The notes beneath the pieces are model-generated. The model worked only from the letters and a program-made list of their open reading frames with translations. It had not been told where the DNA came from and did not search any database. From the NCBI GenBank assembly GCA_037039685.1, contig JAWNGF010000013.1, forward strand, positions 331,001 through 395,000: a stretch of 64,000 nt of DNA, written 5' to 3'. Of the stretch, positions 9,777-21,336 are shown in pieces (positions within the stretch are counted from its first letter, which is position 1; every line of letters starts with the position of its first letter). The DNA comes from Ceratobasidium sp. AG-K (lineage: Eukaryota > Basidiomycota > Agaricomycetes > Cantharellales > Ceratobasidiaceae). Made by a program: the position numbers and the translations under genes.

Positions 9777-11070
9777 TTACCTTAGATAAGCTGATAAGAT
9801 TGACTGGGCACGTGGGTATGTGAGCAATGTTGTGAAGCATCAAAATTTTTGATTGGTTCCCATGCTGATTGATGCTACTTCTAAGAAGCACAGTGCCCCT
9901 GCCAATTATGGCTTTCTTGCTGCTGATGCCAGTAATGGTTCCTTGTGCAGGCATATAGTCAATGAATGCACTCCAATTGTTTGCAATGTGAGTGGTTGAT
10001 CCACTATTGGCTATCCATGCGCCACTTAGATGGCTCAGGAACGATGTATTGTTGCTGTCCAATGCCTGGAAGGCATAACTATTAGTCAGCACATTGTTTT
10101 CAATGGCTATAGGTGCTTGGTTATTGCAGTTCTTGTGTCTTGCCAGTGTGTTAAACTTTCTTTGTTGATGGTTCCGCTCATTGTTTGCATTCTTCTTGTA
10201 TGCACCACCTCCCGGCTGTCAGCATTCGGCTGCCCAATGGCCTGTGCAACTGCAGTTGTTGCATTTAGAGTTCAATTTGTCAGGCAATCGGGGTGTGGGC
10301 TGGTGATTAGGGTTGTTCTTCATGAACTTGAGGTGCCTGGGCTTTGTATTTCCATAGAATGCATTGTTACCTTTGTTTCTGGTAGTTCATCTGTGTGCTT
10401 TGGCCATAATTTTGGCTCTAATGTCGCCTATTTGGTTTGCTTGCTTGTTTAGGTCTTGTCAGTCGATGTTAAAGCTGATTGATTGAGTGAATGAGTCCCA
10501 GCTTTTGGGCAAGCTGGGGACTAATGTGGTAATAAAGTCAACCTTGGAGCAGGAGCCGGTGTTGATATTGCTAATTTGCTGGTACCAGTTGCGCATGCGA
10601 CATATATGCTCTTCTAGGTCCTCTCCTTCAGTCATCTGGCAACTAAAAAACTTTCTTTGTAGCCCAATAAGTCCAATCGTTCCTTGGACTTGGAAAGTTG
10701 CTGCTAATACGTCCCATGCGTCAGCCAATGTATTGCACATTTGTATATGCATTAGTACATGTCCATCGACCCTTAAACGGATGTGCGATAACGCTTTGCG
10801 GTCAATTTTTGATCACTCAGTGTATGCTTTGTTTGCTTGTACTACAGTTTCATCTGGAGGCTGTACTCCTTTATTGTCCTTAACTGGAGTGATTGTGACC
10901 CTGATCTGCACCTTTGGGCAAGGGGTCGTTTGGTTAGCGTATTGGTACAGATCAAGGTTGGTGAGGATGTCCTCCATCTGTATGCACCAAACATTGTAAT
11001 TCTCCGTTCCTCGTAGCAGAGTAATTTGGTAGTGACTTGCACTTCCACTCGTGTTCGTGTTCTTGGCCAT
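9777..11070 (-). pseudogene. Copia gag, zinc knuckle and protease region
   Basis: The minus strand starts at the ATG at 11070 and follows a gag-like reading in one direction through several stops (the first near 10813, another near 10459). A CX2CX4HX4C zinc knuckle (CNNCSCTGHWAAEC) lies near 10230-10275. The protease active-site motif is WIANSGSTTH near 10000-10025, where the family consensus is W-[IL]-x-D-S-G-A. The catalytic Asp has become Asn (GCC-AAT), a change consistent with CpG to CpA. The reading continues to VNLISLSKVTD at about 9777, where the Gypsy element breaks it. It resumes beyond 2542. Confidence 0.85.
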
Positions 11071-11137
11071 TTGGTATGATTTGGTATGTATGTTCGATTT
11101 GGGTGGTTCTGGAGTTCGTATTTAGATTACAGTAGCA

Positions 11138-11151
11138 CAGGGCTCATAACC
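11138..11151 (-). promoter_or_regulatory. Primer-binding site for half-molecule initiator tRNA-Met
   Basis: The minus strand reads GGTTATGAGCCCTG directly after the LTR. This is complementary to the anticodon-loop region of fungal initiator tRNA-Met (CAGGGCUCAUAACC), not to the tRNA 3' end. Priming by a 5' half of tRNA-iMet is established for Drosophila copia. Its use here is inferred from the match. Confidence 0.7.
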
Positions 11152-11154
11152 TAT

Positions 11155-11389
11155 TGAAATATATATAAAAGAGATAAAAGAAATGTTATAAACGAGTGAC
11201 TATATACAAAGAGAAGAGAGAGAAAGATGATGAGAACAGCATGTGGAGCGCGCCTTATATACCCTACAGTAAAGTGTTGAGTATATGCTAGTACCTACTA
11301 CACTTTGCTCAATTACTATTGCTCATAGGTACTGGTAAGTCCTCGCACATTTGTTATGTATATACATTTGGTAATTATCTATTTCAACA
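11155..11389 (-). repeat. 5' LTR of the Copia element
   Basis: This 235-bp LTR starts TGTTGAAATAG and ends ATATATTTCA on the minus strand (TG...CA). A TATA-like stretch (TATATAAGG) lies on the minus strand near 11259-11267. The initiator-tRNA primer-binding site follows after a three-base spacer. The flanking pentamer on the plus strand is GTATC (11390-11394). The matching duplication at the other end is outside the window. Confidence 0.8.
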
Positions 11390-11394
11390 GTATC

Positions 11395-12250
11395 ACCTCA
11401 CAGGAAATATGTTTACAGTATGAGCCCAATGAAGTCCCAACTACAAACCTCCACAGAAAGGTTAGTTGGAAGTTTGCTGTGCCACTTGGTTCAGCAATCA
11501 CACCACTAGGGTGAAGTACTAAGCAAGAATATCATATATCATTTGGGTGGTGTGTGTAAATGTAACAACTTTAGGACACATCCAAGGTAGGTTTACAAGG
11601 CCATTCGTAGGAGCATCGAGTGATAGATTGAGCGCCAGGTTAATTGGCTTCCGTATAACCAGGTTTTACCAAGGATGTGATATGCATATCCTACGTTCGG
11701 AAGATGAGAGTCGAGGCTACATACTATTGTGATATGCGCTGTGCAGAGCTAGAAATTGATGTATCTATAGGTACTATAAGCAATAGAAAAACAAAAGTAG
11801 AAACTAAACTATATCTCAGCTTGTGCTACTTGAGAGTAGAGAACTGAGGACAAAATTTCTCCGAAGCGCGTGTCCATGTGGAACACAATCACGTGATACA
11901 CATATATACACGTATAAGACTGAATATTTAACACAAACTGGCTACATACGTTGGCATTATGTTTATGTATTATCAAGCTTCAGACAGGTAGTGAAAGGCG
12001 ATCAGAAATTGCAGCACAAGTTTCCATTCCAGGTGTGGCAGGGATCTTCAGAGGAACCAGCACGTGCTGATATGTACATACCCGGTCCCGAACAAATTCA
12101 ATACCACAATAGAAGGGTTGGATCAACCCAAGTCCATGTGATACAGAGAAGCGTCGTAGCCATCATGTTGATCGACTCGTGTTAGTTGTGTGTCAGCTTG
12201 TGGAAGCAGGAGCTCAGTACAAGAAATAGCACTCTCATCGAGAATGCTTT
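11395..12250 (+). repeat. Non-coding block duplicated in inverted orientation at about 37205-37858
   Basis: The sequence reads closely as the reverse complement of about 37205-37858, with small indels. It lies between the Copia LTR and the first pheromone-like gene. The open frames at 11547-11732 and 11823-12185 are not preserved in the other copy, so I treat the block as non-coding. Compared with its partner, this copy has lost many CpGs to TpG or CpA. Confidence 0.8.
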
Positions 12251-12554
12251 GCCCTGGGCGGAACCAAATCCACAATCGGCACAATCAGATGTGACTGGGA
12301 TATTTTGATCCTCACGGTACTTGCCGTGCCTGGATCACTGTCACTGGCCGGCTAGCTGACACGATCAGAAGACGCATACAGGGTCTATTGTTCAGTCTTG
12401 CTTGGCTCCGTGTCCGGGGCTCATTCTCTGCCTCTCTCTCTCTCATGCGGATCGTCACAGAGGGACAAGGCATGGACTACCGCCAGTTGTGATTGCGAGC
12501 ACTCGACAAACGACCGGGCGGGGTCGCACAAAGCAGCGCTCTGCCTCGAGTCGA

Positions 12555-12610
12555 CCATAAAATGAGGCTCGAGCAATCCTCGTTCTGCACTACAGCGCAC
12601 ACTCTCACCT
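12555..12610 (+). promoter_or_regulatory. Core promoter and conserved leader motif of pheromone-like gene 1
   Basis: CATAAAA at 12555-12561 lies 98 bases before the ATG. A leader motif (TTCTGCACTACAGCGCACAC followed by TCTCACCTGCCTTC, from 12582) recurs in all seven family members at similar distance. Confidence 0.6.
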
Positions 12611-12658
12611 GCCTTCATTCGCACCTACCTCTCCCTTCGTCTACCCACTTACTACCCA

Positions 12659-12790
12659 ATGGACTCCACTGTCGCTTATACTTTCGAGACTGTCGAGACC
12701 GTCGAGACCATCGATATTTCCCAGCCCTTTGACGCGGCCAAGGGTGACTCCAGCTCCTCAGGCGGAGGAGGTGGCTGCGTCATCGCCTGA
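12659..12790 (+). CDS. CaaX pheromone-like precursor 1 (43 aa)
   Basis: The ATG at 12659 opens a single-exon 43-codon gene ending in TGA at 12788. The product starts MDSTVAYTFE, has a TVETVETIDIS stretch, then SQPFDAAKGD, a Ser/Gly run and the C-terminal CVIA box. CaaX proteins are farnesylated, trimmed and carboxymethylated. A short precursor beginning MDS and ending CVIA is the form of basidiomycete lipopeptide pheromones. Unlike classical precursors, there is no Glu-Arg or Asp-Arg processing pair, and the likely mature part is Gly/Ser rich. Six relatives lie in the window, which with the conserved promoter supports a real gene. Its role in mating is inference. Confidence 0.85.
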   Translation: MDSTVAYTFETVETVETIDISQPFDAAKGDSSSSGGGGGCVIA

Positions 12791-13368
12791 GCGAGTGCAA
12801 GACTCGCATCCCAACCTATCTGCTTCTGTTTACCAGGGAAATTTTCGTTCTCGCCCTGCTGGATCCATTTGTTCTGTAGTAACTATGAGTAGCTTGTATG
12901 TAATATCGGTTTTGTACAGTATAGCTATGGTGTAATAGACAAGACCTAGTGTTTGGTCGATCATGTTCCAGTTTGGGTGATACTACTATCGAGCTGACGA
13001 CTGGAGATTTTCTACAACCTATTAACCAAATGAAAGAATCCTCCAGGGCAATCTCATCGCCTGAACAGTTTGCCGGTTAGAATGGTTCAGGAACACGCAG
13101 TTTCATTCAGCTGGTCAATTTTTGAAGACTGGTGGGACAGTTGCGATTTGTGTATCGGTATCACACTTCACTTGCAATTCTTAGTGCCGGTTCAGCCTTG
13201 CCTCTGAAGTCGGTGTGCGTGTGGTTTTTTTTTTTATCTGTCAATCGAATAAAGATTACAGGACAAGAGTCGCTGTGCCATGTATATTCGTAAGAGGGAC
13301 CAATATTCCATGGGGATGGAGTGTTGAGACGAGCCTTCCGATTGCTCCAATGGCACCGTGGAGGCTAA

Positions 13369-14048
13369 GTGTGCTGAATCTTAGCCATATCAACGCCGAA
13401 AACCCATGACTTAAATTACTGGGCGTGTCCGTGTTCAGTCACTGATGTGCTGAAGATTATCTTCAGGAGTAACTCGGGGGCAAATAAGCTCCAGGGCCTA
13501 TTCAATTTTACCTTTTATGGTGCCAATGACAGCCACCATGCGCAAGATGCCTGAAAAACAATGTAATATCTCACTGAAAGCGGAGATTTTCGGTTCACTG
13601 CATTTGCTAATGTTATTCAGTAACCCGAGATCCCATAGTGTGGTTGAACAAATGCCCTAGTTTTGTGGTTGTAGGCGAAGCTTAACCCTTATTATCTTGG
13701 GACGTATGCTCCGATCATTGATCAAAGTGCATTTGTGTGAGTGCCCAGAAACAATATACACTGTGGAGGCTAAGCACACTGAATTCCAACCACACCAGCA
13801 CTGAGAACTCATGGCTTGAATCACTAGATGTGTCCGCTTTCAGTGACCGGTGCGCTGAAGATTATCTTTGGGAGTGACTGGGGGGCCAAATTAGCCCCAC
13901 AAACTAATCAAATCCCCCCTTTATGGTACTGACGACCGCAAACCATGCGCAAAGTGACTGAAAATGATGTAATCCATCACTGAAAGCGGCCATTTTCGGT
14001 TCAGTGCATTTGCTGATGTTATTCAGTAACCAGACCCCACAGTGATAT
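13369..14048 (+). repeat. Two diverged direct repeats of about 270 bp
   Basis: About 13369-13640 and 13777-14048 align in the same order (shared pieces include GCTGAAGATTATCTT, CACTGAAAGCGG, ATTTTCGGTTCA and TTATTCAGTAACC). No coding potential is seen. This and 12990-13368 hold nothing else I can support; 13231-13330 resembles 45830-45925. Confidence 0.7.
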
Positions 14049-14382
14049 CTTCATACATGTGAACAATTTCATGCAAGGAGCAAGGAGCCAGCTTGGGGCA
14101 CCGCCAAGTGGCACAGTGTAGGAAGGAGACAGTTAGGGAGGTCGGTGTGTTGGAACTTGTTGGGAGGTCAGGGGGAGGGCGACCGACCGCCATTAGGCGG
14201 TTGTAACTGGGATCAGCGGGAGGAGGGGGGATGCGCCTGACCCCCAAGTGACCCGTATAAATGCGTGCCAGGTCATGCGGACGGTGTGGAGGTGGTGGGC
14301 CAGCACGTCGGGCCAGGTATACAGGGGTTGGGTCGCTTAGGAGGAACTTTACCACTTACTTTTGTATAATATCTTACCTGAT

Positions 14383-15804
14383 ATACACTGGGCGCCAAAT
14401 TGATTGCACCACGTGACTGAAAGTCGAGTTTCGCGCTCTGGCCCTCAAAGAATGTGTCTGTAAGGCTTCAGGATATTACAGTGTGCATACATAGTTGCAA
14501 TAAATGTCCAAGTACATTACCTAAGTGGATTGCCTATCCCAAGATCCTAGAGTGCCGAAACTGCAGGAAGGTGATGGTGCAATAATTTTGGTCATGCATA
14601 TAGGAGGGAGTGAATTAGTGCATATTGAGCCGAATCGCGGACGCAAAAACCGAGTGAAAATAGAATCATGTTTAGCATGGACTACAGTTCATTTTGGCCA
14701 ATTTCTGTAGGATTTAGTTCTGGTTTCATGGAGATTTGGATAAGTCAGTCCTTGGAATCTGCAGGCTCACAGCACCCCAATCTTAAGAGATCACATAGCA
14801 TGACAATAATAGAAAATGTGCGAAGCAGTCTAAAGTACACAACTGTATTATTGGAGTTACGACTTGGTCATTCTGGAAGTAGCAAAGTGGCAACAATTGC
14901 AAAATATCGGCATAGCACTAACTTCCTGTTGCTTGTAATGTACTTTCCCGTAGCAATCACAACCTTTCAAGTGTGCGATATAATAGAGCATATGTCATGC
15001 TACCCATATGCCAAGTTTCAGGTCATCTGGAATTCAAGTGGAGGAATGGTCCAACAATCATGATCATCTTTAGGCCTGAAGCACTCACCCATTAGTCACA
15101 TGGACATTAACCTGAGGTTATGGGTGCATTCGATGTCTTGTTTCCCCACTCGAATTCCAGATGACCTGAAACTTGGCATATGGGTAGCATGACATATGCT
15201 CTATTATATCGCACACTTGAAAGGTTGTGATTGCTACGGGAAAGTACATTACAAGCAACAGGAAGTTAGTGCTATGCCGATATTTTGCAATTGTTGCCAC
15301 TTTGCTACTTCCAGAATGACCAAGTCGTAACTCCAATAATACAGTTGTGTACTTTAGACTGCTTCGCACATTTTCTATTATTGTCATGCTATGTGATCTC
15401 TTAAGATTGGGGTGCTGTGAGCCTGCAGATTCCAAGGACTGACTTATCCAAATCTCCATGAAACCAGCACTAAATCCTACAGAAATTGGCCAAAATGAAC
15501 TGTAGTCCATGCTAAACATGATTCTATTTTCACTCGGTTTTTGCGTCCGCGATTCGGCTCAATATGCACTAATTCACTCCCTCCTATATGCATGACCAAA
15601 ATTATTGCACCATCACCTTCCTGCAGTTTCGGCACTCTAGGATCTTGGGATAGGCAATCCACTTAGGTAATGTACTTGGACATTTATTGCAACTATGTAT
15701 GCACACTGTAATATCCTGAAGCCTTACAGACACATTCTTTGAGGGCCAGAGCGCGAAACTCGACTTTCAGTCACGTGGTTCAATCAATTTGGCGCCCAGT
15801 GTAT
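14383..15804. mobile_element. Foldback (palindromic) element with 663-bp inverted arms
   Basis: 14383 to about 15045 is repeated in inverted orientation at about 15142-15804 with only a few mismatches (for example C/A near 14408 and T/G near 14720), around a spacer of about 97 bp. The outermost bases are ATACACTGGGCGCC. If the termini are taken as CACTGGG, each is flanked by TA. Mirror open frames in each arm are symmetric by construction and carry no recognisable domain. It could be a non-autonomous foldback or MITE-like element, or a local inverted duplication. Confidence 0.65.
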
Positions 15805-16768
15805 GGCCATAAAATTGGGACTCAAAAAAATCTTTTATACATATACGTGGGTAGAGCGCAAGGCGTATCACCACCTGGAGGAAGAAATTGCCGACATCGT
15901 TACTAGTACGTGTATGTGTTCAAATTGAGGAGCCAACTCATTTCCCCTTCCATTACAAGGCGGAAGCAACCCCTATACAACTAGTCTATAGCTCATGCTC
16001 TGTCCAAAATTGGACCATTGCGCGATGAGACCTGCCATGTCACTTATATGTCATGCTTTTCGTATTACCGAGAAATTGGATTGACAAGTATTTTATTTCC
16101 TGAAGGATATCCCAATGTCTTATGGTCGACTTGCAACCTTAATAAACCATGCGGCGTGCCTTCAAACACAGCCTTCTTGAGTGCAATCATCAACCATCAC
16201 GTGAGTCGTTTTTTTTTTCGAGACATGACTATGGGCGGAATAGGGTACGGGAGTACGCAAAGCTTGGTGCAGTACCTCAGATCCGTGACACAAATACACA
16301 TGCAGAGCGGCTAAGTGACTGAAGGGAAAATACGTGAGCTATGAATGAAACGGTGCTCAATGAGTCGAGGCCATGTGACCACCATCAAATGGGTCAAATC
16401 GCAATTACAAATGTATGCTAATCACTGTCTGGGTTTGTTTCTCTCCTCTTGCCGGCAAATTGAAAAGCTGGCTGTTGGACTGTTGTCTAGTGTATCGGAT
16501 ATCTCAAAAAAGTTGACATTAAAGGACGAAATATCGCGGAATTGCCCATTTTGTTGAACTGAGTTTTCCAGATCGAGCAAGCAGGATGGACTATTTTTGA
16601 TTAATTCACGTGGTGTTGCCGAGAGCCGCCATTTCTTTGTATTCTAATTCATGCATATTTCAATACGAATCATTAGTATGCAATAATGGCCGCGTTCTGG
16701 GTATCGTAAAAAATCCAACTATAGTCTTTAATCAGTAACCAGGGTCTATCTGCATCATTCCTAGAGGG
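15805..16768. other. Intergenic, no supported feature
   Basis: The longest open frames (16018-16314 and 16345-16557, plus strand) show no motif or codon signal I can defend. The stretch separates the foldback element from the 3' end of the kinase gene. Confidence 0.5.
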
Positions 16769-19700
16769 CTACATTGACATTGCCCTTGCTCGTCCAATGG
16801 TCTCTTGACTCTTCAAGGTCGACCTTCCTCTTTGTTCATCGTCTCCGCCGTGCGCAACTAGGGGGTCATCACCCAGAGATTGGAGTATCGCATCTACCCG
16901 AGTATAGCTAATCTTGCGCGGACTCTTGTGTGTAAACCCAGCAAAAGCAAAGGCCTTGCGGGTTTCGAGTACGTGGGCACCATGAACCTTGTCACGCAGC
17001 ATCGGGTCACGCGTGGCGTCGGGTGCAGCGCCGTTGGCCGGTGCCAAAGGCTTTGAGTTCCGGGAGTCAGTGGACCATACACGGTGGGGAGAGAAATGCT
17101 GCACAATTACCTCTGGAGCAATATCTGTGTCAAAATGCTTAGTATCGTCTGGCCGCTGCAACTGGGGTTTGAAGGGCGCCTCCTGCTCATGTATGCGCGC
17201 AAAATCAATCGACTTGAACCAGGGATGAGCCTGTCGAACATTCGGCATGAGTTTAAATCTAGCCAGTCACATCGTATGAAATACCTTGATATCTGCAGCT
17301 CCGTCGAGACTTCCTCCCATGAAACCACTCCGCCTGTTCATAGCAAGAGGGAGTCCACCCTGAGCGCCAATCCGGTCTTCCGGTTCGCAGAGCAGCCTCT
17401 CCATCAGGTCCACGCCCTCTCGGGAGATCTTGGGCCGGGGAGGGAAACGAAGGGATGTTCGCCAGTTGAGAATTTTTTGCCGAGTAACATGACGCTTGCA
17501 GATCAAATGACATTAATAAGGTGAAAGGTGTCCAACTCTCACGTAGTCTTACCGAGTTGCTCACAAACGGCGGATATCTAAATTATCACGTCAGACCCTG
17601 ACCAGATGTGCCAAATGGTATACCCACCCGTATAGGCACTCAAACATGATCACTCCCAAACTCCACCAGTCGCATGAAAACGAGTAGCCTTGGCCTATGT
17701 GCGACTTCGTCAACGCACGTTACATGCCATTCACACCCTATACGCACCTCGAATAACCTCAGGGCTCACTAACGAAAAAAGATTAGAAACAATTAACTAG
17801 CATCGGGAAACTTGAACACACTGTATGAGTTGGTTCCGCAAACAGAGTACGCGAGCTTCTTTCGGTTCTTCTCACGCCACGTAAAGACACCCTCTCCACC
17901 CATCACACGGTCGGCCTCGCGCTTATCTAGGGGACGAGTATTCCTACGGTTGCGCGACTCGCCGTCGTCGAGATCGATGCCATGCTTGTGAAGTAAGTCT
18001 CGGCGTTGTTGTTCATAGTCTGCGCACTGGGTCAGTAATCCGAGTGGAAAACACTGAAAAGGGCAATACAGGAAGTGTCGTGCGCCCAATGCAAGTCAGT
18101 TCTATAAATGCATTGGCTTTAGCTACTTTGTATCTCTATCACAGAGAACGGCGACTCACGCCAAGCCAAAATCGCTAAGTTTGATATGCCCGTTCGGATC
18201 AAACAAAAAGTTCTATTGGGACCTGATCAATAACTGTGTTGGTCATGTTTATGATCTACGCACGTCGGGCTTGATATCGCGGTGAATGAAACCTTGTTTG
18301 TGGCATTGTTCAATAGCCAGAACCATCTGAATTGGGGGACTCATTGATACGAACGTTGCAATGAGAAAGTCGTAGCGTACCTCGGCAATATAGAACTTTC
18401 CGAAATCCTCCTCAAAAATATCCTTTTCAATCAATAGATTCAATAGATCTCCTCCGCCCATAAACTCGAGGATCTTTTGAACATATCAGCTTTCGGAGAC
18501 CACTACAGATAACATAGTAAAAGCCCACGAGGTACAGATGATCTTGATCCTGGAAGCTGTAAAATAGCCTAACAATCCAGTCGGCTCCAGTCGGACTCGA
18601 CACCAGCGCGGCGCCTTTCAAAACATCTCGCTCCGCACGCACGTGTCCTTCTTGGCCTTTACGAAGCATATCTACTTTCCGCATCTACGAAAATTTGTCA
18701 ATATCTCTTACTGCTACCAATGGAGCAACGGCGCACCTGTTTCATAGCATACAACTGCCCTGTATCCTTCTCTGTCACCAAACTAACAACGCCAAACGCG
18801 CCATGTCCAATCGTCTTGAGTTTAATAAACGAACGCTGGTCGACCCGGCGACGCCGTTCACGCAGATAGGCTGTCTCGTTTGCTCGCCATTTAGAACGAA
18901 GGTGGGTGCGGGTATGGTGTGGGATGTTGAACTGGTTAACAGTTTCCATATTAGGGTAAATTAGCAGGAGAAGCGGTAACGTAACGCGGTCAGCAATTCG
19001 ACCAAACCTTCTGCTTCGAGCGTACTTGCCTGTTCCATCTCAGCCTCCATTGCCAGTCGCCTCTGTTCTCTCGAAGGGGGCAAACGAAGAAGTGGGAAGT
19101 ATACATTCTCAAAGTAGATCTTCGCTGAAACGGCCTTGTCGAGTGTGGTAAGCGACGGTCGGAAAGGTTTCGAACGAGCTGGAAATGGACAGTTAGAACG
19201 AGCCTAATCCACCATGCGACCCACTGAAGCTGACGACGGCATTTACCTTTGACTTCCGCACTTGTATCCCACGCATCTGTCGTTCCCCCAATGATCGAGT
19301 TGGTGAATCCGCGAGGAACGCCAATGCCTCCGCTACCCGTTCCAGTCGGCGGTTGTGCTAGAGAAAGGTTCGTCATTAGTCAACTAGTAAGACCAACATC
19401 GAACCCGCATGCAAACAATCACCTGCTTCCTCCCCAATAGCACCCCCGCCCCACGCACCAGGGCTCGGTGCAGGAAGAGGCACTCCTTCGGGGTGAATCC
19501 GGATAGTCCCGGGCGATCCAGGTGAGCCCGCCAGTCCTCCAGAAAACGGTGAAACCACAGGCCCTGCAATTCCAAACCAATTGTCAGTAATTATTACGAG
19601 CTCTCATATCAACAAAAAGCCGAAATAGCGAATAGAATAAACCAACCGTTTACACCTCTCATCAACTCCTCGGCGTATTTAGCCAACGGATCCTCGGTCG

Positions 19701-21336
19701 GCGCACCAACAGCACCAGGAATCGGCAACGGTCTTGATGTTGAACGTTTAACTGGCATTGTCGCAGGCTGGAACTCCCGCTTTGGAGTCGTAGGTTGAGC
19801 CTCGCGCTTAGGTATCTCACGCCTCGGAGTCCCAATCGGAGGGGAAGCAAACCCGCGCTTGGGCGGGGAGCCGTATCCAAGTTTGGCCGATATGGCGGGT
19901 GGGAAATCCTTGGGAGGCGTAGCGGGTGCAAAATCATGTTTAGGTGGCGTGGCAGGCGGGACGGGTGACCAAGGCGGTTGTTGTGCGGGCGAGTAAGGTG
20001 TCGTCTGGGTCGGTGAATATGGAGTTACCTGTGTTGGAGAATAGGGCGCTTGTCGGCCAGGAGAGCTTGGTCCCATAGGTCGCTCGGGGGACCTAGGTGG
20101 TACTGCAATAGGACCAGGGGACCTGGGCGTGCCGGGGCTCCTCGGGCCCAGTGGATGTCCAATACCAACTCCCTCGCGTCTCACAGGTATGCTCATCTCC
20201 GCCTGCCCAAGATCGGGGCTCATAGTCACAGTCGCCTGAGCTTGCTTCGAAGGAGTAGGAACGAGCGCCCGGCCTTTGATGGTCACTTCGCTTCCTTCAG
20301 CCGCGTGTCCTGTTTTGGCTTCGTTGGACCCTTCACCAGAGTGTTCGTGCTGAGTCTCGAGAGGAGGACCGAGCCCAAGACGGGAGGTGGAGTTGGGGTT
20401 GGCGAGCCCAAAGCGAGAGTTGGTCTTTTCGCTGCCGGGGGTCGAGGCTGCGACAGTCGAGGTAGTAATGGTCGAGCTAGAAATTCCGTTGATTACGCGA
20501 AGGACTGGAGCACCTACAGAGGACGTCGACTGCAATAACGAGGAGCGTTACGAATGCAGGGAATTTATTAGATGACCATTAAACGACAATGAAATGTACA
20601 TCGGCAACTCACAGGAGTGGCGTCCATCGCGTGCATAACCTCTGCTACGGCCCGTTCCTGCTGCCTCGTTCGTATTTGGGTCTTGATAGGTTGGGCCCAG
20701 TTGGGGTCTGATCTCGCGCGACCTCGATTCAAGCGGAATTGCAATGCGGACTTGAAAACGTACCTCCGATTTTGCCTACCCCATCGGGTCCCCATCTATT
20801 CAACAAAGCCTCAGCCTGATCTGCGTCAGATGCGTGTACCAGGTGGCTTGATAGTTCCATTGAGTCGAGAAGATGGACGAGTGCAAGGGCACTCACACGA
20901 ATCCCATAGGTCGAGAAACCATATCCTTGCTAATCCTTCGCTTTCCCCTGGGCGACGTGGGTTCCTGCGTCTGAACAGGTGGAGACCCAGCACTTTGTCC
21001 AAAGTAGCTACCATATCCCCAGCCAGGCTCAGCCGGTTTCGATGGTGGAGGCGGAGGGGCAGCTCTAGTTAGAGGCAACTCTTCATATCGTCGTCCAGCA
21101 ATCAACCCGTCCTCCCCCCACATACGACTCGCCCGGCTCCCAACGCCAACACCAGGAGTACCCGGTACGAGAGACAAGAGGTCATAGAATCCACGGTGCA
21201 CCAGCGTCGAATTTCGGTGCGAATTAACTGTTATAGGACTCGCCATCGCCGGGGCGACGTTCGAGGCAACAAAGGGAGAATAAGGACCGCGAGACGGGCG
21301 GGAATACACATCTGCGTACGAGCGGGGAGACTGCAT
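16769..21336 (-). CDS. NDR/LATS-family AGC serine/threonine kinase (multi-exon)
   Basis: The start is ATG at 21336 ([11 protein letters not shown]) and the stop is at 16769-16771, with roughly ten or more short introns. The long N-terminal part is Pro/Ser rich, with repeated PYSPTQ-type units (about 19950-20060). Then comes the NDR N-terminal regulatory region that binds Mob coactivators (about 18990-19185, [12 protein letters not shown]...[15 protein letters not shown]). The kinase domain follows: IGHGAFGVV (about 18800), [26 protein letters not shown] (about 18280), KLSDFGLA (about 18170), an NDR-type insert ending [36 protein letters not shown] (about 17650) and PPF. The C-terminal extension has HPWFKSIDF and a hydrophobic motif FAGFTH (about 16950). 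All catalytic residues are present. Such kinases (Cbk1/Cot1/Orb6, Dbf2/Sid2) control polarity, septation and the RAM/MOR or exit networks. Which branch this is I cannot fix. Exon borders are approximate. Confidence 0.9.

Larger units (their letters stand above)
1107..11389 (-). mobile_element. Copia-class LTR retrotransposon, interrupted
   Basis: The element reads right to left: 5' LTR (11155-11389), primer-binding site (11138-11151), gag-like region, zinc knuckle, protease, then after the Gypsy insertion integrase (2537 down to about 1512) and a linker. At 1106 it is interrupted again by the second Gypsy copy, and the reverse transcriptase is not in the window. The order protease-integrase before reverse transcriptase is the Copia order. 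Many stops and three active-site changes show that it is dead. Confidence 0.9.
12240..12990 (+). repeat. Pheromone-gene cassette 1, inverted partner at about 44725-45475
   Basis: About 740 bp including promoter, gene and 3' flank match the reverse complement of 44725-45475 at high identity. The core (about 12485-12985) also matches 46314-46810. Upstream sequence includes a short CT repeat (12427-12444). Confidence 0.85.

Noticed and set aside
11820..12185. 120-codon frame at 11823-12185 as a gene
   Set aside because: The inverted copy near 37300-37600 does not keep the frame, so coding constraint is unlikely.
14525..15662. Mirror frames in the foldback element (14525-14710, 14668-15063 and their inverses)
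   Set aside because: They exist twice because the arms are identical; no domain, no silent-site pattern, no splice support.
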